This document shows, one piece after another, positions 1-8,385 of a stretch of 64,000 bases of DNA (position 1 is the first letter of the stretch; every line of letters begins with the position of its first letter). Both the position numbers and the translations under genes were made by a program. The stretch comes from Rheinheimera sp. MM224 (lineage in GTDB: Bacteria; Pseudomonadota; Gammaproteobacteria; Enterobacterales; Alteromonadaceae), in NCBI RefSeq assembly GCF_947090785.1, contig NZ_OX352320.1, positions 3,647,001 through 3,711,000 of the forward strand, read 5' to 3'. The notes beneath the pieces are model-generated. The model made no database searches. It was not told the origin of the DNA and was given only the letters and a program-made list of their open reading frames with translations.

Positions 1-1
1 C

Positions 2-1189
2 CGTCATTTCCATCAGCACCCTGAATTATCTAACCGAGAAGTCAATACAGCCAAAAAAGTAGCTGACCACTTAAAAGCCCTTGGTCTGGAAGTGCAAACC
101 GGCATTGCCCATCATGGTGTGGTGGGTGTATTAAAAGGCGCTAAACCTGGCCCTACGGTGGCTTTAAGGGCGGATATGGATGCCTTACCTGTCACTGAGC
201 AGGTCGACTTACCTTTTGCGTCTAAAGTGCGCAGTACCTTTAATGGTCAGGATGTAGGTGTGATGCATGCCTGTGGTCATGATGCCCATACTGCGATGTT
301 GATGGCGACAGCCTCAGTGCTGACAAAGCTGAAAGCTGACCTTGCCGGCACCATTTTGTTTGTATTTCAACCCGCAGAAGAAGGCCCGCCTGCAGGTGAA
401 GAAGGTGGAGCCAAGTTAATGCTCAAAGAAGGGGTGTTTGCTAAATACAAACCCGATGCCATTTTTGGTCTGCATGTCTGGCCAGGCCCGGCAGGACAAT
501 TACAAGTTAAAAGCGAAGGCATCATGGCCGCAGCTGACAGTTTTAATATCACAGTCAAAGGCAAGCAGGTGCATGGCTCCAGCCCGTGGCGTGGTGTTGA
601 CCCTATAGCGGTCACAGGTCAGCTCATCACCGCCTTACATCAAATTCCAGCCCGTCAGCTGGATGTGACTCAGGCTCCGGCTGTGTTATCTGTAGGTCAG
701 GTGCATGGTGGCGTGCGCTGGAACATTATTCCGGATGAAGTAAAACTTGAAGGCACTATACGGACTTTTGATCCTGTTATGCGTGAGCAGTTACTACAAA
801 AAATGCAGCACACCTCAGAGCATATAGCGGCGGCCAGTGGCGCTACCGCAGAATTTCATAACCATGGTTTTGCCGCTGTGACCTGGAATGATGCCAAACT
901 AACAGAATGGGCTATGCCGAGCCTAGAATGGGCAGCAGGCAAAGCTGGTGTGGCACCAATCAAACCTATCACCGCCTCTGAAGACTTTTCATTTTTCCAG
1001 CAAGAAGTACCAGGCGTATTTTTCTTTTTGGGCATAGCGCCAGACAATACTCCGGTCGACAAAACCGCACCTAACCATTCACCATTTTTTCAGGTGAATG
1101 AACAAGCGTTGGAAAATGGTGTTCGGGCTTTAACTGGCCTGGCTTTAGATTATTTGGCTAACCCGGCAAAAACAGATAAGAAAAGCTAA
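2..1189 (+). CDS. M20-family amidohydrolase (5' end outside window)
   Basis: The frame is open from base 2, so the N-terminus lies upstream of the window. The visible 395 codons begin with the M20D metal-site region (H-x-H-P-E-L-S-N-R-E), then ALRADMDALPV, the MHACGHDAHTAML metal-binding segment, PAEEGP and, near the end, ITASEDFSFF. This is the HipO/AbgA/IAA-amino-acid hydrolase type of dinuclear metallo-amidase or carboxypeptidase, which removes an acyl group from an amino acid. The substrate cannot be read from sequence. The dimerisation insert (roughly the middle third) is present. The stop lies inside the 3' end of the convergent yeiH-type gene (32-bp overlap). Whether a signal peptide is present cannot be seen. 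Confidence 0.9.
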   Translation, partial: RHFHQHPELSNREVNTAKKVADHLKALGLEVQTGIAHHGVVGVLKGAKPGPTVALRADMDALPVTEQVDLPFASKVRSTFNGQDVGVMHACGHDAHTAMLMATASVLTKLKADLAGTILFVFQPAEEGPPAGEEGGAKLMLKEGVFAKYKPDAIFGLHVWPGPAGQLQVKSEGIMAAADSFNITVKGKQVHGSSPWRGVDPIAVTGQLITALHQIPARQLDVTQAPAVLSVGQVHGGVRWNIIPDEVKLEGTIRTFDPVMREQLLQKMQHTSEHIAAASGATAEFHNHGFAAVTWNDAKLTEWAMPSLEWAAGKAGVAPIKPITASEDFSFFQQEVPGVFFFLGIAPDNTPVDKTAPNHSPFFQVNEQALENGVRALTGLALDYLANPAKTDKKS

Positions 1190-2117
1190 AGAGTAAAACC
1201 ATCACCACAGCGGCAAAGCCAAACACTTTGCCGCTGCATTGCATTAAATCCTGCCAGCTGGTTAAAAGCCCTGTGACTAACATCGCAAAAATCAGGCAAC
1301 TTTGTGATAGCACAACAGCGCTCTGACTGAACCAGACAGGCACGGCAAAGCCGATATTGATCAGCACCACCACAATAAAACCAAGTACAAACCACGGAAA
1401 AACAAAGCCCTCTTTATCTTTGCTGTTAAAACTTAGCAAAAGTAAAAAAGGCACCAGTAAACAAACCCGGAATAATTTAGCAATCACAGCTTGTGGCGCT
1501 GCATCGCCTAACTGACTGCCTGCAGCCACAGCTTGTGACACTTCAGGTGCCGTGCTGCCAATCAGCCAGGCCAGTTGTACGTCAGGTAAAAAACCTGCGT
1601 GCATCAGCAATGAATACCCCAGCAAAGCCAGCAAGCCCATCAACAAAACCATAGCCAGGCTTTGAGTTAACGTAGCTTCGTCACTTTTGCGCACAGACCA
1701 GGTGGCAAAAATGGCCGAAGTTCCACAAAAACTTAAACCACAACTGACTAAAAGTACCAGCTCTTTGGGCAATTTAAACACTTTAACCCCAAGCCATAAT
1801 GCAGTGGCCAGCACCAACAACACCAAGGCTGCCAGCTGCAATAAAGCCAGCGGGCTGGTTTGCAGCACCAGTTCAGAATCGACACTAAAAGCAAATAAAA
1901 CGATGCCAAAACGCAGTGCTTTTTGCTGAAACAGCGCCAGTTTATCCAGTTGTGAAGCCAGCAGCTCACGAGGTTGAATCGAACACAAAGGCAATACAAA
2001 AGCAGCTGACAATCCCAGCAGCAAAGCAACAAACACAGGACTGACCCATTGATGCAGTACAGGCGCTGCCAGATAACAGAGTTGTAACAGAAGACTAAGC
2101 AGAAGTAATACCAACAT
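1158..2117 (-). CDS. yeiH: YeiH/UPF0324-family membrane protein, putative sulfate exporter
   Basis: This 319-residue protein is almost entirely hydrophobic, with about nine or ten membrane segments. It carries family signatures CGLSFCGTSAIFA and STAPEVSQAVAAG. The family is annotated as putative sulfate exporters (YeiH), but the substrate is poorly established. It is divergent from a LysR gene about 95 bp away, the same arrangement as yeiE-yeiH in enterobacteria, so that regulator probably controls it. The ATG at 2117 is the first Met of the frame and precedes a hydrophobic start. The 3' end overlaps the convergent amidohydrolase. Confidence 0.82.
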   Translation of the reverse strand: MLVLLLLSLLLQLCYLAAPVLHQWVSPVFVALLLGLSAAFVLPLCSIQPRELLASQLDKLALFQQKALRFGIVLFAFSVDSELVLQTSPLALLQLAALVLLVLATALWLGVKVFKLPKELVLLVSCGLSFCGTSAIFATWSVRKSDEATLTQSLAMVLLMGLLALLGYSLLMHAGFLPDVQLAWLIGSTAPEVSQAVAAGSQLGDAAPQAVIAKLFRVCLLVPFLLLLSFNSKDKEGFVFPWFVLGFIVVVLINIGFAVPVWFSQSAVVLSQSCLIFAMLVTGLLTSWQDLMQCSGKVFGFAAVVMVLLFSFSYLFLPG

Positions 2118-2212
2118 AATGATGTCATCTTTGTTGTATAAACGACGCTATTGTAATGCGTGATAAAAATAAGAATAATGGATTTATCTTATTACTCAGA
2201 TTAGATAAACAA

Positions 2213-3085
2213 ATGAATTACCCCAGCCCACGCCATTGGTTGTTATTGGATGCCATTTGCCGTCAGCACAGCCTGACCAAAGCCGCGGATCTTTTAGCAT
2301 TAAGTCAGTCAGCAGCGAGTCAGGCCTTAAAAGAGCTGGAACAACGCCTGGGCCAGCCGTTATTTTTACGTCAGGGCCGACAGCTAATCCCTACCCAACA
2401 TACACTGGATCTATTACCCAAACTGCAGGTGTTTCTTGAGTTGCAGCAAGAATTGGTGAATTCAGAGCCTGACAAAGGCGAACTTAGGCTGGTGGCCAGT
2501 GAAACTGTAGGCTGCTATTTGTTGCCCGGCTTACTGGCTCAATTTACTGCTCTTTATCCACAAATTGATTTTAAATTAAGGCTTTGCAACAGCAGCGAAG
2601 TACTGCATCTGATGCACCAGCAACAGGCTCAGCTGGGTTTTATCGAAGGCCCGGTACTGAGCGCTGAGTTTCATATTCAGCATTGGCGACAGGATCTGAC
2701 CGTACTATTTGGCAGCCCTAAGCTGCATCAGAATTTATCGACAGAACAGTTATTGACACAACGTTGGATAGTGCGGGAACAAGGCTCAGGCACCCGGGCT
2801 GTATTGGAGCATGAACTGGCACGACTACAGTGGGCCCCCAACAATCTGTTGGAGTTGGAGCGACCTGAAGCTATTAAACAAGCTGTTAAACAAGGCCTGG
2901 GTATTGGTTGTTTGCCTTTGCTGGCAGTGCAGGATGAAATTAATGCAGGTCAGTTGGTGTTGCTGCAAAGCCCTTTGCAGCTTCAGCGGCATTTCAGATT
3001 GGTGCAACATAAAAACTATCAGCCGCCGCTGCTGCAAAAATTTTTGCAATTTCTGCAGCAGGAGGCGCCCGTTAACGGACTTTAA
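2213..3085 (+). CDS. LysR-family transcriptional regulator (YeiE-like)
   Basis: The N-terminal winged helix-turn-helix (SLTKAADLLALSQSAASQALKELEQRLG, quoted here only as the span of residues 20-47) is followed by a LysR substrate-binding domain with LRLVASETVGCYLLP and the GIGCLPLLAV segment. The ATG at 2213 gives 290 residues, the usual LysTR length, and puts the HTH at the normal place. An upstream ATG at 2156 would add 19 residues without family support. The gene is divergent from a yeiH-type exporter, so a YeiE-like role is likely. Its 3' end overlaps phoR by 14 bp in convergent orientation. Confidence 0.85.
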   Translation: MNYPSPRHWLLLDAICRQHSLTKAADLLALSQSAASQALKELEQRLGQPLFLRQGRQLIPTQHTLDLLPKLQVFLELQQELVNSEPDKGELRLVASETVGCYLLPGLLAQFTALYPQIDFKLRLCNSSEVLHLMHQQQAQLGFIEGPVLSAEFHIQHWRQDLTVLFGSPKLHQNLSTEQLLTQRWIVREQGSGTRAVLEHELARLQWAPNNLLELERPEAIKQAVKQGLGIGCLPLLAVQDEINAGQLVLLQSPLQLQRHFRLVQHKNYQPPLLQKFLQFLQQEAPVNGL

Positions 3086-4391
3086 TAGTTTTACGTTTGG
3101 GTTGAGATTCAGCAGGCAAGCTAAAAGAAAAACTGCTGCCTTTTTTCGGCTCACTGAAAATCATCAGTTTGCTGTTATGGCGTTGCAGCACGTGTTTTAC
3201 AATAGCTAAACCAAGACCTGTGCCACCTGTAGCACGGGCTCTGGCCTGATCAACACGGTAAAAACGTTCTGTCAGCCGTTTCACATGCTGCGGCGCTATA
3301 CCTTCACCATTATCGCTGACACTGAACACAGCTTTCTGATGTTGGCGTACCCAGCTCACCTGAATTTCGCCGCCATTCGGAGTGTATTTAATCGCATTGG
3401 TGATCAGGTTAGAAAAGGCACTGCGCAGCTCTTCGCGAATACCGGATACCACCAGATCAGGCTCAACTGAAAAGCTGATCTGATGATGTTTATCACGATT
3501 TAAGGTTTGAGATTCTTGCTCCAACATCGCCAACATCGCAGGCACATCGATATGATCTTCAAACTGCACTTTAGCTGCAGCTTCAATGCGTGACAAAGTT
3601 AACAGTTGCTGCACCAGCGCATCCATACGTTTGGTTTGCTCCAGCATCACAGTGTGAGCTTTTAGCCAGATACCGGCGTTGGGGAGATTATCCGCATCCA
3701 TCACTTCCAGATATCCCTGCAGTACAGTTAAAGGAGTACGCAGCTCATGTGAAACGTTAGCGACAAAGTCTTTGCGCACCTGCTCCAGCAGTTTCAGTTG
3801 AGTGACATCCCGCACGATCAGCAAATGCTGGTCGTCACCGTATTGCAGCATGCGGTATTCCAGCACCAAATCTTCGTTCACCGGAGAGGATAGTTCCAAT
3901 GGCTGATCAAATTGCTTCTGTTGAATATAAGTCTGAAATTCCGGGTTACGTATCAGGTTATCAATACGCTGACGTTCATCCTGGGGCCAGCGCAAACCAA
4001 CCAACTGCTGCGCCAGTTTATTGCACCAGATAATGGTCCAGTCGCTGTTCAACACGACTATGGCATCAGGCAATGCTTCGGCACCATCGCGAAAACGCCG
4101 GATCAGCCCACGCAATTCTTTATTCTTTTTACGGGCTTTGCGCAAGCGGTAATAAATACCGTCAAACACCTGCTGCCAGCTGCCATCACCGGCCGGAGGC
4201 GTCAGCTTTTTATCGCGCCACAACCATTTGTCCAATATAAAAATATGCCGGTAATTCCAGCCAAGCAGTACTAAAGAAGTGGCAAATAATGCAGGAAATA
4301 GCAGGTCAAACAACCAGCCTATTAATGCAACGACAAAAAACAAAAGGAAGATTTTGCTGAAAATCTTCCTCTTCGACAATAACAAACGCAT
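3072..4391 (-). CDS. phoR: Phosphate regulon sensor histidine kinase PhoR
   Basis: PhoR phosphorylates PhoB when phosphate is limiting. The 439-residue protein has two N-terminal membrane segments (about residues 12-48), a positively charged linker, a PAS domain (LPDAIVVLNSDWTIIWCN), a HisKA domain with VSHELRTPL (phospho-acceptor His215), and a HATPase domain with NLITNAIKYTPNGG, DNGEGI and GGTGLGLAI. It lacks a large periplasmic domain, as PhoR does. It lies 120 bp downstream of phoB on the same strand, presumably co-transcribed. The ATG at 4391 has a GTAGGT-like site ahead of it. Confidence 0.95.
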   Translation of the reverse strand: MRLLLSKRKIFSKIFLLFFVVALIGWLFDLLFPALFATSLVLLGWNYRHIFILDKWLWRDKKLTPPAGDGSWQQVFDGIYYRLRKARKKNKELRGLIRRFRDGAEALPDAIVVLNSDWTIIWCNKLAQQLVGLRWPQDERQRIDNLIRNPEFQTYIQQKQFDQPLELSSPVNEDLVLEYRMLQYGDDQHLLIVRDVTQLKLLEQVRKDFVANVSHELRTPLTVLQGYLEVMDADNLPNAGIWLKAHTVMLEQTKRMDALVQQLLTLSRIEAAAKVQFEDHIDVPAMLAMLEQESQTLNRDKHHQISFSVEPDLVVSGIREELRSAFSNLITNAIKYTPNGGEIQVSWVRQHQKAVFSVSDNGEGIAPQHVKRLTERFYRVDQARARATGGTGLGLAIVKHVLQRHNSKLMIFSEPKKGSSFSFSLPAESQPKRKTIKVR

Positions 4392-4511
4392 AGCACCTAC
4401 TTATTACCCGTCGTTCCTGAAGCCGCAGCGTTGTTGGCTGCCCTCTCTCGGTTGCCGCCTCGCCGCAACTCCAATTACTTAGGGTAAATCACCAAAGTAA
4501 CCGGAGATAAG

Positions 4512-5198
4512 TTATTTCGCTGAAAACCTATAACCTGAACCACGTACAGTTTGCACTAAACGGTCATGCCCGGCCAGTGAAATGGCTTTGCGTAAACGGC
4601 GGATATGCACGTCAACTGTTCTGTCTTCGACATACACATTGGTACCCCAGACATGATCCAGCAATTGTTCACGGCTATAAACACGTTCCGGGTGCGTCAT
4701 AAAAAAGTGCAGTAAGCGGAATTCTGTAGGTCCCATATCCACGGCTTGCTCAGCAGCAGTCACACGGTGAGACACAGGGTCGAGCTTTAAGCCCTGTACT
4801 TCAATCACATCATCTAAGCTGGTTGGCGCCACACGGCGGATCACAGCTTTAATACGAGCCATCAGTTCTTTTGGTGAAAAAGGTTTGGTTACATAGTCAT
4901 CAGCACCTACTTCGAGGCCCCGTACTTTGTCTTCTTCTTCACCACGTGCCGTGATCATAATGATAGGAATAGTACGGGTCAGCTCATGCCCTTTCATTTT
5001 TTTGGCAAACTGAATACCGCTGCCACCAGGCAACATCCAGTCCAGCAATACTAAATCAGGGTAAGGTTCTACCAGCATATTGACGGCAGAATCAAAATCT
5101 TCCGCAGTGCTGGCCTGATAACCATTTTGTTCAAGCACAAAACACAACATGTCACGGATCGGTGCTTCGTCTTCTACCACCAGGATTTTTCTAGACAT
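4512..5198 (-). CDS. phoB: Phosphate regulon response regulator PhoB
   Basis: This 228-residue response regulator of the OmpR/PhoB class activates phosphate-starvation genes by binding Pho boxes. The receiver domain has acidic residues VVEDE, phospho-acceptor Asp53 in [13 protein letters not shown], the switch Thr in MITARGEE, and Lys in [11 protein letters not shown]. The C-terminal winged helix has [24 protein letters not shown] and the recognition helix [16 protein letters not shown] well-formed Pho box lies 56-73 bp upstream of the start, so autoregulation is expected. phoR follows. Confidence 0.97.
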   Translation of the reverse strand: MSRKILVVEDEAPIRDMLCFVLEQNGYQASTAEDFDSAVNMLVEPYPDLVLLDWMLPGGSGIQFAKKMKGHELTRTIPIIMITARGEEEDKVRGLEVGADDYVTKPFSPKELMARIKAVIRRVAPTSLDDVIEVQGLKLDPVSHRVTAAEQAVDMGPTEFRLLHFFMTHPERVYSREQLLDHVWGTNVYVEDRTVDVHIRRLRKAISLAGHDRLVQTVRGSGYRFSAK

Positions 5199-5237
5199 AA
5201 CCCTCTACCAATTCAAGCTAATTTATTGATTCTGACC

Positions 5238-5271
5238 AGTATGGCGTTAGTTTATGACAGTTTTATGAAAG
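5238..5271 (-). promoter_or_regulatory. Pho box and promoter of phoB
   Basis: Read on the minus strand, two PhoB heptamers CTTTCAT (5271-5265) and CTGTCAT (5260-5254) are separated by AAAA. After exactly 10 bp comes a -10-like CATACT (5243-5238). Heptamer sequence, 11-bp repeat period and the 10-bp distance to -10 all match the known Pho-box promoter layout. This implies PhoB autoregulation. Confidence 0.88.
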
Positions 5272-5514
5272 CAAAACAAGCATTCTGACCTCTAATGACC
5301 AGACGCAATGCCCCATCAATACCTTCAACCACAAAACTGCTGCAGCATTTCGGTTTTTTGCCAGTTCAAAATTAAAAACTCTCAATCTGCTTACATTTTT
5401 CTAATAAATGAAGAAGTCCAGTAGATGACACTTTAGTGAACCTTTTTTGACAACACCGCCGCTACACCACGTCAGACGCGGCCCTCATTTTAAGTTCAAT
5501 TTTCCTCACCCTCA

Positions 5515-5548
5515 CTGTAATAAAACAGTCATTAAGCCTGAGTATGGT
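5515..5548 (+). promoter_or_regulatory. Pho box and promoter of the beta-helix lipoprotein gene
   Basis: Heptamers CTGTAAT (5515-5521) and CAGTCAT (5526-5532) are separated by AAAA, each one mismatch from the consensus. A -10-like TATGGT starts exactly 10 bp later (5543-5548). The gene start is 54 bp further on. The rest of the roughly 400-bp gap between phoB and this gene shows no other feature. Confidence 0.82.
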
Positions 5549-5601
5549 TGGCCGAGCTTTTTTATAACAACAGCATTCATGTGATTATTGGAGATTAAGT
5601 G

Positions 5602-8274
5602 ATGGCTTTACGTAACTTCTTAAAATTGAGCGCAATTGCCTCAGCTTTAGTATTAGCTGGTTGTGGCGGTGGTGATATCAACATTGATACAGGCAATGGC
5701 GACAACGGTGGTGTTACACCGCCTCCAACAAGTGCTTGCCCAGCCTTCGCAACTGCAGCATCTGCCTTAGCCGGCGTAACCACTCCTGTTTGTGAAATCA
5801 AAGGCACTATTACCAGTGATGTGACTTTAACAGCAGATATCGCTTGGGCTTTATCAGGCAAAGTGACTGTAGGTAATGATAATGCCAACAGCGCAACTTT
5901 AAGCATTCAGCCTGGCACTAAAGTCTTTGGTAAAAGTGGTGCCGACTACTTAGTTATTGCTCGTGGTTCAAAAATTCAGGCAGTAGGTACTGCAACAAAC
6001 CCTATCGTCATGACCTCAGTCAATGACATGTTAGGTTTATCTGATGAAGAATCAGCGGCTGAATGGGGTGGTTTAGTTTTATTAGGTAAAGCGCCTACTA
6101 ACAAATGTGATCAGGCCAATTTAGCAAACTGCCAGGTTCAGGCTGAAGGTGAAGCCGGTCCTTACGGTGGTGCAAATCCAGACGATAACAGCGGTGCATT
6201 AAAATACGTACAAGTACGTTACGCTGGTTTTGAAGTTATTCCTGACAACGAATTAAACGGTATCACTTTTGCCGGTGTAGGCCGTGGCACTACAGTGGAA
6301 TACATTCAGGTGCATAACAACCTGGATGACGGTGTAGAGTTTTTTGGTGGTACTGTTGATTTAAAACATGTGGTATTAACAGGTAACCGTGATGACTCTT
6401 TAGATTGGGCTGACGGTTGGACCGGCCGTATGCAACACGTATTAATTCGTCATAATCCAAATGATACGAAAGCCAACCGTGGTATTGAAGCAGACAACCA
6501 GTCTTCAAATTTCACAGCAACACCTATCAGTAAACCTCGTATTTCTAACCTGACTATTGTTGGTAATAACTTTGACGGTGATGAAGACTCAGAAGGCATT
6601 TTATTACGTGCCGGTACTTCTGCAGAGTTATACAACACTATAGTCACTGGTCCTGAAAAAATGGGTGAGTGTTTTGAAATCAACACCACTGAGACGGCTG
6701 ACTTTGCCAATAGCGGCGATTTAGTGTTCCGCAACTCCATCATCGACTGCGCTGAACCTTTTGCCAATATTAAAGATGCCAATGACAACGTTACTTTTGA
6801 CGCTAATGCCTGGTTTACAGCTCAGCCAAACAACTTAGTGGGTGATGCTTTATTAGGTGGTTATATCCCAGCCCCTAACTCTCCTGCTTTAGCAAATGGT
6901 TTTGACATTGGCAATATCGATGGCTGGTTTGATGATGTGGACTACATAGGTGCTTTTGATGGCACAACAGACTGGACTAAAGGCTGGACCATCAGCCTGC
7001 ACCCTGAAACTGGTGCTGGTTTAGATACATGCCCAACTGGTACTACAGAAGTAGCAAGCTTAACAGGTAAATTAAACTGCCAGTTAACTGGTGATATCAC
7101 CACTAACGTGACCTTAGCAGCTGGCGCTGACTATGTATTAAGTGGTCGTGTTCGTATTGGCTCTGACAATACAAATAATGCCACATTAACAGTACAACCA
7201 GGCGTAACTATCTACGGTAAATCAGGTGCTGATTTCTTAGTGGTAACCCGAGGTTCAAAGATTAACGCTGAAGGTACTGCTGCTAACCCTATCACTTTTA
7301 CCTCAGTACAGGACGTGATTGGCTCACCTACAGCCGAAGGTCAATGGGGTGGTTTAGTGTTGCTGGGTAACGCACCAAGCAACAAGTGTGCTGATGTGAA
7401 TAACTGTGGTATCGAGGCTGAAGGTGATGCTGGTTTATATGGCGGTCCAACTGCAACAGACAGCAGCGGTTCTCTGAACTACGTCATAGTGAAACACGCA
7501 GGTTACGAAGTTATTCCGGATAACGAATTAAACGGTATTGGCTTCTTCGGCGTAGGTTCTGGCACTAAATGTTCAAATATTCAGGTACACCAGAACCTGG
7601 ATGACGGTATCGAAATGTTTGGTGGTAGCGTTAGCTGTAAAAACGTGGTGTTAACATCTAATGGTGACGACTCTGTAGACTGGACTGACGGCTGGAACGG
7701 CAAACTGCAGTTCGTACTGGTAAAACATGCAGCTGATAACTCGAAAGCTAACCGTGGTATTGAAGCAGATAACCAGTCAACCAATCAGACTGCAACGCCG
7801 GTCTCAAACCCAACTATCGCCAACATGACCATTATTGGTAACACCTTTAATGGTACAGACGACTCAGAAGGCGTGTTACTGCGCGCAGGTACAAATGCTC
7901 AGTTGCATAACTTCCTTATCACCGGTCCTGAAGGCATGGGCGAGTGTTTCGAACTGGATTCAACCCCAACTAAAAACTTCGCTTTAAGCGGTGAATTAAA
8001 ATTCACTCACTCAGTGATCGCATGTTCTGAAATAACAGAAGCAGGTAAAGAAGTGTCTGCAGGTGTATCACAGACTGATTGGTTCCTGGCTCAGGAAGGC
8101 AACACAACTGCGGCAAATCAGGCTGCTGTCTTAAACGGCATCTTCACCATCGACGCTACTCCAGCAAAAGATATGAAACCTGTTGATGCCTTCTTTGACA
8201 CTGTGACCTTCACTGGTGCTGTATCACAAAGCAACAACTGGACTGCTGGTTGGGCTGTAGGTCTGGACGACTAA
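5602..8274 (+). CDS. PhoB-regulated lipoprotein with tandem beta-helix-like repeats
   Basis: The start is the ATG at 5602 with GGAG 8 bp upstream. The signal peptide ends in a lipobox, LVLAGC, with Cys21 as lipidation site, followed by a Gly/Asp-rich linker. The remaining ~840 residues form two homologous halves of about 400 residues each, starting near residues 65 and 485. Each half carries the series LSG(K/R)V, YGKSGADFLVV-like, WGGLVLLG, EVIPDNELNGI, NLDDG(V/I)E, DDS(L/V)DW, KANRGIEADNQS, EG(I/V)LLRAGT and MGECFE. The evenly spaced Gly/Asn/Asp turns suggest a right-handed beta-helix. No enzyme motif is recognised. The Pho box upstream and the TonB receptor downstream suggest a surface-exposed partner for capture of a phosphorus source; this function is inference. 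Confidence 0.8.
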   Translation: MALRNFLKLSAIASALVLAGCGGGDINIDTGNGDNGGVTPPPTSACPAFATAASALAGVTTPVCEIKGTITSDVTLTADIAWALSGKVTVGNDNANSATLSIQPGTKVFGKSGADYLVIARGSKIQAVGTATNPIVMTSVNDMLGLSDEESAAEWGGLVLLGKAPTNKCDQANLANCQVQAEGEAGPYGGANPDDNSGALKYVQVRYAGFEVIPDNELNGITFAGVGRGTTVEYIQVHNNLDDGVEFFGGTVDLKHVVLTGNRDDSLDWADGWTGRMQHVLIRHNPNDTKANRGIEADNQSSNFTATPISKPRISNLTIVGNNFDGDEDSEGILLRAGTSAELYNTIVTGPEKMGECFEINTTETADFANSGDLVFRNSIIDCAEPFANIKDANDNVTFDANAWFTAQPNNLVGDALLGGYIPAPNSPALANGFDIGNIDGWFDDVDYIGAFDGTTDWTKGWTISLHPETGAGLDTCPTGTTEVASLTGKLNCQLTGDITTNVTLAAGADYVLSGRVRIGSDNTNNATLTVQPGVTIYGKSGADFLVVTRGSKINAEGTAANPITFTSVQDVIGSPTAEGQWGGLVLLGNAPSNKCADVNNCGIEAEGDAGLYGGPTATDSSGSLNYVIVKHAGYEVIPDNELNGIGFFGVGSGTKCSNIQVHQNLDDGIEMFGGSVSCKNVVLTSNGDDSVDWTDGWNGKLQFVLVKHAADNSKANRGIEADNQSTNQTATPVSNPTIANMTIIGNTFNGTDDSEGVLLRAGTNAQLHNFLITGPEGMGECFELDSTPTKNFALSGELKFTHSVIACSEITEAGKEVSAGVSQTDWFLAQEGNTTAANQAAVLNGIFTIDATPAKDMKPVDAFFDTVTFTGAVSQSNNWTAGWAVGLDD

Positions 8275-8282
8275 GCAACCAT

Positions 8283-8307
8283 AAACTGCCAGCTTGCTGG
8301 CAGTTTT
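8283..8307 (+). terminator. Hairpin after the lipoprotein gene (possible leaky terminator)
   Basis: Arms AAACTGCCAGC and GCTGGCAGTTT enclose a 2-nt centre, ending in only four Ts. It lies 9 bp after the stop. Because no separate Pho box is seen before the receptor gene, this may be an attenuating hairpin inside one operon rather than a full stop. Confidence 0.6.
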
Positions 8308-8318
8308 GCATTCACTTA

Positions 8319-8349
8319 GTGCCGGGCCTCCTTTGGATAAGCCCGGCAC
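8319..8349 (+). other. Perfect stem-loop in the TonB receptor leader
   Basis: Arms GTGCCGGGC (8319-8327) and GCCCGGCAC (8341-8349) are perfect 9-bp complements around a 13-nt loop that contains CTCCTTTGG. It sits 36 bp before the receptor ATG. It has no T tract. It could stabilise the downstream message or be a regulatory leader. Confidence 0.55.
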
Positions 8350-8385
8350 ATTGATATACGAATTAGCTGATAGGACCAAGTTCAA

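Noticed and set aside
4404..4413. TTACCCGTCG shared with 61334-61343, both just upstream of minus-strand genes
   Set aside because: A 10-base match between two gaps can occur by chance, and the flanking bases do not align into a longer repeat.
8319..8349. Stem-loop before the TonB receptor considered as a known riboswitch
   Set aside because: It is a simple single stem with no conserved riboswitch core that I can recognise.
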